From contig QXXC01000019.1 in the NCBI GenBank assembly GCA_009911305.1, positions 1-64,000 on the forward strand: a stretch of DNA of 64,000 nucleotides. The letters are read 5' to 3'. The position numbers and the translations under genes were made by a program. This DNA comes from Clostridiaceae bacterium (GTDB taxonomy: Bacteria; Bacillota; Clostridia; Lachnospirales; Lachnospiraceae). Positions 7,912 to 15,945 of this stretch are shown one piece after another. The stretch's first letter is position 1. Every line of letters begins with the position of its first letter. The notes under the pieces were generated by a model that was not told the origin of the DNA, made no database searches, and saw only the letters and a program-made list of their open reading frames with translations.

Positions 7912-8322
7912 TCATTTCTTTAATGATTTATAATAGCCGCCAATCATGCAGCCGATTTCATTTATCTTGCGTGAAATATTCTCATACTTCCGCAGGGGCA
8001 GGCAGGGTTTCCGGCTCCTTGTATACTGCGGGTCAGCCGCAAGCCTTACAAGGTGGCGTAATACGTCAACTTCGTTGTCAAGTTCTCCCAGCGTCGTCTT
8101 CTTGTAGTGCTTATTCTCCAATGTCACGACAAGCCGCAAAATTTGAAGCATTGTTTCCCGTATCTCTTCCGCAAGTCTTCTTTGCGCCCGTGGAAACTGT
8201 TCAAGCTCTGGTCCCGTGTATAGTATCAGCTCATAGACTTTATTTTTCGTCTTGAAGTCGTCTGCCGTCGCATTGTCCCGTACCGGGTCAAGCTCCGGCA
8301 GCTCCTTTTCTTCTCCTGCCAT
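7912..8322 (-). CDS. avd: Accessory variability determinant Avd
   Basis: A 136-residue, strongly helical basic/acidic protein with the helix pattern of the four-helix-bundle Avd family: a mid-helix NKHYKKTTLGELD and a C-terminal INEIGCMIGGYYKS. Avd forms a pentameric barrel that binds the reverse transcriptase and the template RNA. It sits between the VR and TR as in the Bordetella phage system. ATG has a GGGGTG site. Confidence 0.85.
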   Translation of the reverse strand: MAGEEKELPELDPVRDNATADDFKTKNKVYELILYTGPELEQFPRAQRRLAEEIRETMLQILRLVVTLENKHYKKTTLGELDNEVDVLRHLVRLAADPQYTRSRKPCLPLRKYENISRKINEIGCMIGGYYKSLKK

Positions 8323-8354
8323 GTTTCACCCCGCATTTTCTGTTTTTGGTAGAA

Positions 8355-8376
8355 AGGGCTTGCTGCCGCAAGCCCT
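8355..8376 (-). promoter_or_regulatory. DGR target-recognition hairpin after VR1
   Basis: On the coding strand a perfect 9-bp stem AGGGCTTGC / GCAAGCCCT closes a GGCA loop, about 36 bp past the 3' end of VR1. Hairpins of 7-10 bp with GRNA tetraloops just downstream of VR are required for efficient retrohoming in the Bordetella DGR. The loop fits GRNA. Confidence 0.75.
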
Positions 8377-8403
8377 CCCAGTGTATCAGTTATCAGTTTA
8401 CAG

Positions 8404-9456
8404 TTATTCATAAAAAGCGGAACGGAAGGACACAGTGCTGTAGACGTAAGAACGGGCGCGGTTCAAGTACAACGCCGCCACTCCACCGTAGGAAGTGTCG
8501 TAGAAGCTCGAACCCCGGAGAGGCAGCCTTTCGCCGTTATTTCTTGCCCAGAAATGTCCAGGGGCTTTCTGCCCGCTATCCGGGAAGAAGCCTGCTGCAA
8601 TTAAGATTTTCGGAATACTTACACCCGATACCGCCGCCGTATCTTTAAACGGCGTGTTTGTGTCGTTACTGTCCGTTGTCTGCGTTGTCACTCCCGTATT
8701 GATACGCAATACTGCTGAACTTGCGCTGGTCCTGTCAATTTTCAGTGTCCCCGCCGTCCCCGGTTCAACCAGTGTTCCGTCCGGCATGATAGCTTTCCAC
8801 TCCGTGCTGTCTGCGCCCATGCTGCAATCGGACTTCATAGAATTTCCGTAAGGGATAATCTGAATTTCACCGTTGACAAGCCTTGCGCCTGCTACCCATT
8901 CCCAACAATTCCCGCAAATGTCAGCAATGCCCGCTGCGCTGTGGTCATGGTTCCATGTTACGGGTCCGCTTCCTGTCGCTGTCCTGCCGCCGCCGTGTGA
9001 ACCGTCGATATATGTATTTACGCCCCGTTCCCACGCCTTTTCATAGCTTGCGTCCCAGTTCGTGTTGCCCCTCGGAATCGTGCCGTTTTTCTCACTCCAT
9101 AAGGACAGGGCAGCAAAAACGCCGTTCTGTAACAAGTGCCAGCCCTCGCCTTTATTCCTGCTGAACCGTAAAGCGTCGTCAAAATTCACATACGCTTTCG
9201 GGTCCTTCATAGGCAGGGAATAAGCCCTGTCATTTACAACACAATTCAGATACTTTGATACCCAAATCACATTCTTTTCTACCCCTTCAACCACCCACCA
9301 CGGCAAAGTTTCCTGTGTGCCGCCCGTGATAACGTCGGAATACTTCATCTTCGGAACGCCAACCATAATAGACGGCTTTCCTAAATCATCAAGAATGACT
9401 TTGTTGTGTCCTCCAAAAGACGCAACCGCTAAAGATAAATCGTCAAAGTTTCCCAT
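8404..9456 (-). CDS. DGR target protein 1, FGE-type C-type lectin fold
   Basis: About 350 aa from the ATG with GGAGG seven bases upstream. The fold marker DICGNCWEWVAG and the C-terminal RGSSFYDTSYGG ... ARSYVYSTVSFRSAF are those of formylglycine-generating-enzyme-like C-type lectin domains used by DGRs. The variable residues (Tyr, Asp, Ser and others in place of template Asn) lie in the last 40 residues. It follows the baseplate and fibre genes, so it is probably the tail-tip receptor-binding protein. Confidence 0.93.
   Translation of the reverse strand: MGNFDDLSLAVASFGGHNKVILDDLGKPSIMVGVPKMKYSDVITGGTQETLPWWVVEGVEKNVIWVSKYLNCVVNDRAYSLPMKDPKAYVNFDDALRFSRNKGEGWHLLQNGVFAALSLWSEKNGTIPRGNTNWDASYEKAWERGVNTYIDGSHGGGRTATGSGPVTWNHDHSAAGIADICGNCWEWVAGARLVNGEIQIIPYGNSMKSDCSMGADSTEWKAIMPDGTLVEPGTAGTLKIDRTSASSAVLRINTGVTTQTTDSNDTNTPFKDTAAVSGVSIPKILIAAGFFPDSGQKAPGHFWARNNGERLPLRGSSFYDTSYGGVAALYLNRARSYVYSTVSFRSAFYE
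8413..8525 (-). repeat. DGR variable repeat VR1
   Basis: 113 bp at the 3' end of the target gene, aligned without gaps to TR1. All 11 mismatches are at template adenines. The coding stretch ends four codons before the stop. Confidence 0.97.
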
Positions 9457-9458
9457 CT

Positions 9459-9797
9459 TTATACCTCCCATAAAATAATTGTGCAAAGTGTAACATCAAA
9501 GTCAATCGGAATCGGCACTTCCCGCGGCTCTCCGTTTTCGTCCACCCCGTCTTCAATCACATCATAGCGGCGGGCAGGAATGATAATTTGCGCTGCGTAC
9601 TTCTGCGCCCTTCCTCCCGTCCCGATAACAACGCCGTTTTCGCTGTCAATACAAATGTCCAGCGACACTTCAAAATCTCTTTCCCGGCTTGCCAGATTCA
9701 CGGAAAGTTCATCATCACCGAAAATAATTTTCTTGCCCTTCACTTCATACTGAATATGATTGCCGGGCATTTTTTCAACAACCTTGATTTTTTCCAT
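9459..9797 (-). CDS. Small tail-region protein, 112 aa
   Basis: A beta-rich 112-residue protein, ATG preceded by AAGGAGG. It ends two bases before the start of the DGR target, suggesting coupled translation and a shared tail-tip or fibre role, perhaps attachment or chaperoning of the target. No family recognised. Confidence 0.65.
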   Translation of the reverse strand: MEKIKVVEKMPGNHIQYEVKGKKIIFGDDELSVNLASRERDFEVSLDICIDSENGVVIGTGGRAQKYAAQIIIPARRYDVIEDGVDENGEPREVPIPIDFDVTLCTIILWEV

Positions 9798-9798
9798 C

Positions 9799-9963
9799 TT
9801 ATCTTCCTCCTTCTTTTACAACTTCACGGGTCCTTGCGGCTATAACTTCCGCTGCTTCCCGCTGTTCTGGGGTTCCTCTCCCCTTTACTCCAAAAGATTG
9901 CAGCACATACGCTTCATGCTGCTTTCTTTCTTCGCTCCTGATAATCACATTTGCGCCCTTCAT
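9799..9963 (-). CDS. Small charged protein, 54 aa
   Basis: The ATG overlaps the TGA of the preceding gene (ATGA), and a GGGGGG stretch lies eight bases upstream. The reading frame fills the gap exactly up to the start region of the 9459-9797 gene. It is rich in Arg, Glu and Lys. Function unknown. Confidence 0.6.
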   Translation of the reverse strand: MKGANVIIRSEERKQHEAYVLQSFGVKGRGTPEQREAAEVIAARTREVVKEGGR

Positions 9964-10460
9964 CAGTAGAATCCCCCCTTCACAAACACTTTCAGCTTGA
10001 CTTCCTTTGCGCTTCCTGTATGCGCAATCTTGAACCCGTTCGCCAGCTTCTCCGTTACTTCAATATCCCCGACGCAACCGCCGCTGTATTCCAGCACTTC
10101 CGCTGTCACGGTATAGTCTAAATGGTTTCTTTCCGTTTTCAGTGCAACGGTCTTCACGGAATCATTGAAGGGGTACTGCTGCCCGTTCGTCAGGGTCAGA
10201 AGAATTGTTTCCCCGGTTTCATCTGCCGCCCGCTGGTTCATGTGAATTGTTTCCGTTGCCAGAAGTGCCGCAAGCTCCCCGGCGTTCGTTATGCCATCTT
10301 CCATGTGGTTGAAGTTCGTTGCGCTCTGCGGGGTTCCCTGCTGCAATACCTCCCCTTCCACGGCTTCATGCGTGATTGTCCCGTCGTCGTTTTCAATCTC
10401 TCTGTAACGGTTTTCATGCTCTGTAACATGGTCCTGCCACTGCTGCCATTCGTATGCCAT
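9963..10460 (-). CDS. Tail fibre-region structural protein, 165 aa
   Basis: The N-terminal third is charged and helical, with a TPQSATNFNHMEDGI motif I associate with the attachment regions of phage tail fibres; the rest is beta-rich. Lies between the tail fibre gene and the DGR target in the leftward late operon. Confidence 0.6.
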   Translation of the reverse strand: MAYEWQQWQDHVTEHENRYREIENDDGTITHEAVEGEVLQQGTPQSATNFNHMEDGITNAGELAALLATETIHMNQRAADETGETILLTLTNGQQYPFNDSVKTVALKTERNHLDYTVTAEVLEYSGGCVGDIEVTEKLANGFKIAHTGSAKEVKLKVFVKGGFY

Positions 10461-10462
10461 CT

Positions 10463-10774
10463 TTATACCTCCTGTTCTACAAATCGGAAGGCAAAACGGT
10501 ATAACGCCCCTTCCTGCACATTAGAAAGCGTTATGTCCTCCGTTTTATCTGCCCACAACTGCTTATTTTTGTTGTAAAGCTGTACCCGTTGAATCGTCGC
10601 TTCCGTCCCCGCCTGCGGCGTAATGTTCAGATAAACCGCCACCCGCCCGTCTTTCAGGCGTTCCCGCCTGTGAATCGGGATTTTCTTCGCTTCCCCGTTC
10701 ACCGTAACTTTTGCATACGCAATGTTATTGTCAAGAAAGCCTTTGAAGTCTTCTATTGCCTGTGGTGTCAGCAT
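10463..10774 (-). CDS. Small tail protein, 103 aa
   Basis: A soluble beta-rich 103-residue protein with a GGGGGTG ribosome site, sandwiched between the repeat-bearing tail protein and the 165-aa structural gene. Probably a baseplate or fibre component; not recognised further. Confidence 0.55.
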   Translation of the reverse strand: MLTPQAIEDFKGFLDNNIAYAKVTVNGEAKKIPIHRRERLKDGRVAVYLNITPQAGTEATIQRVQLYNKNKQLWADKTEDITLSNVQEGALYRFAFRFVEQEV

Positions 10775-10790
10775 GGTTTTTCACCCCCTT

Positions 10791-12230
10791 TCAAAGTTTT
10801 CTGCGGCTCCCGCAAGGTTTATTTGTATGTTTAAATACCTCCGCTTTCACCGTGCTTTCAATCCCTCCGCTTCCGGCTCCTTCTCCCGTGTTCCTTTCCG
10901 GCACGGTCCCGGCAGCTTTTACGGTATATAAAAAGCCGTCTGCGGCTTCCTCTGCCGCAATCCCGGCTTCGGAATTGCTCATGACAACATTTCTTTCAGG
11001 TTTTGTTCCGGCAGCTTGCATGAAGAAGGGGAAGCCCTCTGCCTCCCCTTCTGCTTCTATGTTTGCGCCGCTTCCCTGAAATACTGTGTTTCTGTCCGGG
11101 GCGGTTCCTGCTGCCGGGACAGAAAACGGCGTTCCCTCTGCTTCCGTCCGTGTTTCTATCCCTGCGCCTGTTTCTGCCCCTCTGTGGCTTCTCTGTGGCT
11201 CTTCTCCGGCGTTTATCTGTCCCGCAGGTGTATTTCTATACCCATAAGCCTTTAAAGCCGTTTCTGCGTCAATCTGTGCGTCTGTGTGCCTGAATATCGT
11301 GTTTCTGTCCGGGGCGGTTCCTGCTGCCGGGGAAGAAAACGCAAAACTTTCTTTTCCTGTCTGCGCTTCAATGCCCGTTCCTGCCTGCGCCCCTCTGTAG
11401 CTTCTCTGTGGCTCTTCTCCTGCCCTTATTCTCCCCGCAGGTGTATTTGTATGCCTGAAAGCATTTGAAGCCGTTTCTACGTCAATCTGTGCGCCTGTGT
11501 GCCTGAATATCGTGTTTCTGTATGGATATGTCCCCGCCTGTGTCGGTAAAAAGATAAACCCCGCAGCGTCCGTCCCCACTACAATCACACTTCCTGCCTG
11601 TACGCCCCGCCTTATCCTCTGCGGGTATGTTCCCGCCAGCAGGCTTCCCGTTGCCGGGTTCTTGTACAGGAAAAAGTCTGTGTGTGTTTCTACTCTGATA
11701 CCCACGCTTGCCTGATATACAACTTCGTCTAAATGTGAAGAAAGTCTTTTGTACATCATCACGGCATTTATAATTTCCTGAAAGCTGGCTGTCACCCTGT
11801 TTTCCGTCACGTCGCACACAATATGAAAGTGATGGGGTTTCCCTTCGTACTGATACCATTCTTCAACTTCGCTTTGCGGGTACAGTGCGCCCAGTGCCTT
11901 TTCAACTGCGTATTTCGTCCCCATCTTCTTATGGACTTTTACGCTGCTTTTCAGAATGTCCCGTTTTACTTTCAGCGGAAAAGAATAGTCGTACCAGTCA
12001 ACGTGCATATCATACGCCAGAATGTCAATCAACGCTTCCGGCAGTTCGTCTATTCGGGAATATATCAGCACATTTTCAATTTCCCCGCTGACCGTCAACG
12101 CTTCCTTTGTCACCGCTTCCGCAATCGCTTTTATTTTTGGGTCCTGTTTCAACGCCCCCGGCAGATAATCCGCAAAATTCACCGTGAATATATCCTGCCC
12201 GGCTTTTCTTATCCCTCTGGGACTAGGCAT
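10791..12230 (-). CDS. Tail protein I-like with eight fibre repeats
   Basis: Residues 1-190 match the P2 gpI-type baseplate protein (a DYLPGALKQDPKIKAIAEAV start and an RRDILKSSV-like helical body). After that come eight tandem units of about 33-38 residues, most starting Ala-Gly-Thr-x-Pro-x-Arg-Asn, which should form a beta-structured shaft. gpI is normally about 180-200 aa without such an extension, so this is a gpI-fibre fusion. Overlaps gpJ by 8 bp. Confidence 0.8.
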   Translation of the reverse strand: MPSPRGIRKAGQDIFTVNFADYLPGALKQDPKIKAIAEAVTKEALTVSGEIENVLIYSRIDELPEALIDILAYDMHVDWYDYSFPLKVKRDILKSSVKVHKKMGTKYAVEKALGALYPQSEVEEWYQYEGKPHHFHIVCDVTENRVTASFQEIINAVMMYKRLSSHLDEVVYQASVGIRVETHTDFFLYKNPATGSLLAGTYPQRIRRGVQAGSVIVVGTDAAGFIFLPTQAGTYPYRNTIFRHTGAQIDVETASNAFRHTNTPAGRIRAGEEPQRSYRGAQAGTGIEAQTGKESFAFSSPAAGTAPDRNTIFRHTDAQIDAETALKAYGYRNTPAGQINAGEEPQRSHRGAETGAGIETRTEAEGTPFSVPAAGTAPDRNTVFQGSGANIEAEGEAEGFPFFMQAAGTKPERNVVMSNSEAGIAAEEAADGFLYTVKAAGTVPERNTGEGAGSGGIESTVKAEVFKHTNKPCGSRRKL

Positions 12231-13389
12231 TTTCTACACCCCCATTCAATACAGTCATAGTGTTTCGCACAATCCTTGCAACGTGCGTTTCCTCTACAGC
12301 CTTAAATGTCGGCTTTCTTACCTCCACCCGCTTCACTCCTGCCGCCATGATTAACTGTATCAGGTATGACGGGTTTATGTCCCTTCCCATTTTCCCGGTC
12401 TGCCACTGTATGTACTCTTCAACTGCTGCCCTTGTGTCCCGTTCTATGATACTTGTGCTTGCCTGACTGTTTCGGTTTATGTAATAGGTCAGGTCTATTT
12501 CAAACGGGTCTTCCTCCGGCATTGATACTGTGACAATATCTGTCAGCGGGCGCACGTCGGAAGCGTTCAGGGCTGCTTCTATTTCCTCCAGAACCGCCTG
12601 CGTCGGCTGTTCTCCCCCTTGTAGCAATACCCTAATATCTACCACCCCCGCTTCCGGGCTTGTCGCCGCAACGTCAGCTATTGCCGTGCTGACCGTCTTT
12701 GTGTGATAGATATAGCCGTTTATCGGACCCGCTGTTGAAAAGCTCTCCATGCTCTCCCGCATACGCTCATAGTATGAAGCGTCGTCTTCTTCCCCTGCGC
12801 CGCCCTCTGTCTTTGTCACGTTTTCAGCTTTCAAATAATAGTCGTAAACGTCAACAATTTCTTTCACCTGCCCCGGCGCAAGGTCATTTCCTACAATGCC
12901 CGCTGTCTGACATTTTCCGTTTACTTCCCCGTATGTTTCCCCGGCTTTTATTTCAAGCTCTTCTGTGGTTTCAAATGTGATTTCCCCGTCAAATGTTATC
13001 CGTGTCCCCTGCGGGACAATTACGCTTTGATTCTGCGCCGCCGATATGTAGCAACGGAACTTTGCGACGGCAGGCGTGGCTGGCAATCGTTCAATATCCT
13101 TGAAAAGCTCTGCAAGGCTGTCTAAATACTCCCCTTTTGCATACCGGGGAACATTCTTTTTCGCCGTTTCATTTATCAGCACTCTTTGTTGTACAATAAT
13201 AGCGGCGCACCATGCAATAAAAAGACGCTCCGGGGAAGCCGGATAAACTTTGTATTTTTCCCGTTTCCCCTGCTTCACCAGCTCTTTGTTTACCAGCTCT
13301 TCATAAAGCGCAATCATATTGCTTTCAATCGTTTCTGTGTCCGTTTCCAGAAACTCAATGTCCGGGTATTCCCTTTCAGGTTTCTTCAT
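12223..13389 (-). CDS. Baseplate J-like protein
   Basis: 388 aa with the gpJ-type arrangement: an N-terminal region, then a central VIVPQGTRITFDGEITFETT segment typical of the family, and a C-terminal ring-forming domain. It builds the baseplate wedge between gpW and gpI, and the gene order W-J-I is preserved here. Start overlaps the end of the gp25-like gene. Confidence 0.9.
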   Translation of the reverse strand: MKKPEREYPDIEFLETDTETIESNMIALYEELVNKELVKQGKREKYKVYPASPERLFIAWCAAIIVQQRVLINETAKKNVPRYAKGEYLDSLAELFKDIERLPATPAVAKFRCYISAAQNQSVIVPQGTRITFDGEITFETTEELEIKAGETYGEVNGKCQTAGIVGNDLAPGQVKEIVDVYDYYLKAENVTKTEGGAGEEDDASYYERMRESMESFSTAGPINGYIYHTKTVSTAIADVAATSPEAGVVDIRVLLQGGEQPTQAVLEEIEAALNASDVRPLTDIVTVSMPEEDPFEIDLTYYINRNSQASTSIIERDTRAAVEEYIQWQTGKMGRDINPSYLIQLIMAAGVKRVEVRKPTFKAVEETHVARIVRNTMTVLNGGVENA

Positions 13390-13711
13390 TTTCCGTCTGC
13401 ACCCCCTCTATTTCTATTATTGGTATCAGCTTCCCCGTGAAAGCATTTTCTTCAAAGGTTATATCCCCCAGAATCGCCCGTGGCTCATATTCTTCAATCT
13501 GGTCATGCAACTGCCCCACCATGATATTTTTTACTACGGGCAACGGTCTTCCTATCAACTGCCCCGGAAGCCCTAACGCCCGCAGCAAAGGGCAGGTATT
13601 TTCCCATGTGTCTATTATGATTGCTACATTCTGCAATACTTCCTGATATTCATTTTTCGGGGATAGGTCAATATTTTTTAGTAGTGTTCCGTCACCTCTG
13701 ATAATATCCAT
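13376..13711 (-). CDS. Baseplate wedge gpW/gp25-like
   Basis: From the ATG at 13711 (GGTG site seven bases upstream) the protein is about 111 aa. The ending with GDITFEENAFTGKLIPIIEIE is typical of the gp25-like family, whose members contact the sheath at the baseplate. It precedes gpJ as in P2-like tails. Confidence 0.85.
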   Translation of the reverse strand: MDIIRGDGTLLKNIDLSPKNEYQEVLQNVAIIIDTWENTCPLLRALGLPGQLIGRPLPVVKNIMVGQLHDQIEEYEPRAILGDITFEENAFTGKLIPIIEIEGVQTENEET

Positions 13712-13716
13712 CTTTA

Positions 13717-14118
13717 TCACCTTTTCGGGTACTCTTTCAGGGTCACTTTTATGTTTGCCGCCCACAAATTCCCTTTGTTGTCGAACCTCTGAAAGTCAAC
13801 CGTCCCTTTCTGCATTACCCACTTGTAACTGCCGTATACCTTGCCGCCGATTACAAGCCGTTCTGCGTATCCCTTTCGCACCATCTCCCGCAGCTTTTTT
13901 ATTTCCTTTAACGGGTTTACCCCTAAAAATACAGAAAGCGTCATAGAAAATGATATGCTTTCAATCCCCGGTCCCATGTATTCTAGCAGGTCAGCTTTTA
14001 TGTGCCTGTCATGCGTTGCGTAATCAGCGGAAAAATCCCAGTTCATGCCGTCAAATGTTTTTACCGTATTTTCCGACACGCTGAAAACAAGGCTCCCGAA
14101 ACTTCCGATTTTTGCCAT
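13717..14118 (-). CDS. Tail completion protein U-like
   Basis: 133 aa with the P2 gpU pattern: start MAKIGSFGSLVFSVSENT, then a His/Asp segment and ending VTLKEYPKR. gpU caps the tail. ATG with GGAAGGTGATG. Follows gpV in the same operon. Confidence 0.8.
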   Translation of the reverse strand: MAKIGSFGSLVFSVSENTVKTFDGMNWDFSADYATHDRHIKADLLEYMGPGIESISFSMTLSVFLGVNPLKEIKKLREMVRKGYAERLVIGGKVYGSYKWVMQKGTVDFQRFDNKGNLWAANIKVTLKEYPKR

Positions 14119-14432
14119 TACATCACCTTCCCTACAATGTACCCTTCCCCGTCGCCGTCAGGAATCATCAGGCACAAAACAAGGTCCCCTACTTTCGGGA
14201 CCCACTCTGTTATATATGCTTCGTGGAAATGCCCTGCTTCCGTTTTTGTTTTATTCCCGGCTTTGTCCTTTTCCCCCGGAACTACTATTCTGGGTCTGAC
14301 TAATATGTGAAGCTCCCCTGACACAATGCCGCCTTTATCCCCGAACTTCACCCGTGCTTTCATGGTTCCGTCATTCACGCTCTGCACGGTCCCTTTCCGT
14401 ATCATGTTTTTTAGTTCGTTCATATCTGCCAT
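14118..14432 (-). CDS. Baseplate assembly protein V-like (spike base)
   Basis: 104 aa, an OB-fold sized protein with KGTVQSVNDGTMKARVKFGD at the start and PKVGDLVLCLMIPDGDGEGYI near the end, as in gpV/gp5 OB domains. It is short, without a needle domain. It abuts gpD at one end and gpU at the other by single-base overlaps. Confidence 0.75.
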   Translation of the reverse strand: MADMNELKNMIRKGTVQSVNDGTMKARVKFGDKGGIVSGELHILVRPRIVVPGEKDKAGNKTKTEAGHFHEAYITEWVPKVGDLVLCLMIPDGDGEGYIVGKVM

Positions 14433-15730
14433 TAATACCCCTCCAGAACCTGTTTTAAAGAAAGGTCTACCGTGTAGCCCCCTGTCAAGCTGTGCTTCGC
14501 CTGCGTTACCTTGTATTTTCTATCGAACTTCTGAAAGCCTTTTAATTTTACGGTCATTCCCGCTACAAATGAAACGTCGCCCACTACCTTCAAACTTGCT
14601 GTAAATTCCTGCGTGTTCTTTTCCCGCAGGCGTTTTTTTGCCAGCGTCTTCGCTTCCTCCGTGTTCCTGACTTTTTCGTTTATCTCCAGAACCTGCCCTG
14701 TCCCCGTGCTGCTGTCCGGCGTGTATGTATATTCAATGGTTTCTTTGCTGTCCGGGTCTGTATAAGAAACATGACAACTTGTGTACGCCGTATCTGTCAG
14801 GCTTGTTCCCAGTTTGTATGATATAATATTTTTATCCCCGTATTTGAAAGTCTTTGCTGCGGGTTTTGCGTCATACTCCGCAGCGTCATATATTACAATT
14901 TTCAGCGTTGTCACTTTCAACGCCATTCCTGCGGCGTGGCATAGCTCCTGCAAAAACTTTACGTCCGACGTTTGCACCTGCTCTTTTCTTTTGAATGTCG
15001 GATTGTCGCTTGCTTCATACATCAGGGAAAGCCCGCTGTCACCCGCTATTTGTTCCCCTATTGCTTTTAACGTGATATTTTCCCACGCCCTTGACTTTTT
15101 CTCTATCCGCATTGTGGAAGTGTACGGAATAGACGTGCTTTTCACGGTTACTTTTGTGGGCGGTCCTGATACGTCGATACCGTCTATTTCAAAAGTCCCG
15201 ATATTCAAAGTTGCGTCTTTCCCTGTGTCGTTCCAGTTCTGCTGGACAAGAACCGCCGTTACAAGTTTCGGCTTTGCCCCCTGCTTCACTTCCTCCACGG
15301 TTTCAACTGCTGTACTCTTTGCCGTGCCGCCTGTCGTTATCCTGAATACCTGCCCCGGATAAATCAAATTCGGGTTCGGTATGTTGTTTTCTTGTGCAAT
15401 CTGCGGGTACTTTGTCCCGCTCCCTAAATACTGTGAAGCAATCGCCCACAATGTGTCACCCCGCTTCACAACATAATTTATTACTTCTTCTTTCTGAACC
15501 TCTTTCACAACCTGCTTTGTTGTTTTTATGATTGTCGGCTTTACTTCCAGCCAGTCCCCCATCAGGTTCCGTTCCCGGTCTTCATACACAATTTGAAAAT
15601 CATCTGTGCTTCCGTCTTCATTGTCCGTATAACTTGCGCTCACTAAATGCAACGCTATATTCTCTGGCACGTCTACATTTTCAAATTTCAGCTTTAGCAC
15701 CACCCGCCGTGCAAGTCTTTTGTCGCTCAT
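14432..15730 (-). CDS. Late control D-like tail hub protein with LysM insert
   Basis: The ATG overlaps the TAA of gpX (TAATG at 15728-15732). The protein forms the baseplate hub; a LysM domain (about residues 95-145, VKRGDTLWAIASQYLG) is inserted in the first third, as in several Gram-positive contractile phages. The C-terminal part matches the gpD beta domains. Confidence 0.85.
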   Translation of the reverse strand: MSDKRLARRVVLKLKFENVDVPENIALHLVSASYTDNEDGSTDDFQIVYEDRERNLMGDWLEVKPTIIKTTKQVVKEVQKEEVINYVVKRGDTLWAIASQYLGSGTKYPQIAQENNIPNPNLIYPGQVFRITTGGTAKSTAVETVEEVKQGAKPKLVTAVLVQQNWNDTGKDATLNIGTFEIDGIDVSGPPTKVTVKSTSIPYTSTMRIEKKSRAWENITLKAIGEQIAGDSGLSLMYEASDNPTFKRKEQVQTSDVKFLQELCHAAGMALKVTTLKIVIYDAAEYDAKPAAKTFKYGDKNIISYKLGTSLTDTAYTSCHVSYTDPDSKETIEYTYTPDSSTGTGQVLEINEKVRNTEEAKTLAKKRLREKNTQEFTASLKVVGDVSFVAGMTVKLKGFQKFDRKYKVTQAKHSLTGGYTVDLSLKQVLEGY

Positions 15731-15945
15731 TAGATTAACAACCCCCTTTTCCACGGCGGCAGCTCCATACTTTGTTTTTCCTCCACTTCCGGGATAGTCA
15801 GAACTACCCCGGCAGGGAAGATAAACATTGCGGCATAGTCGGCATTAGCTTTTATCAATTTGTCCGTATAAAGAACGCTTCCCATTTGCGTGTACGCTAT
15901 CTGGTCCCACATATCCCCGGATATTGTTGTATAGGTCTTACTCAT
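15730..15945 (-). CDS. Tail protein X (LysM-like)
   Basis: From the ATG at 15945 the protein is 71 aa with SGDMWDQIAYTQMGS, the LysM-type core of P2 gpX. It lies between the tape measure and hub genes, the expected position. Confidence 0.8.
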   Translation of the reverse strand: MSKTYTTISGDMWDQIAYTQMGSVLYTDKLIKANADYAAMFIFPAGVVLTIPEVEEKQSMELPPWKRGLLI

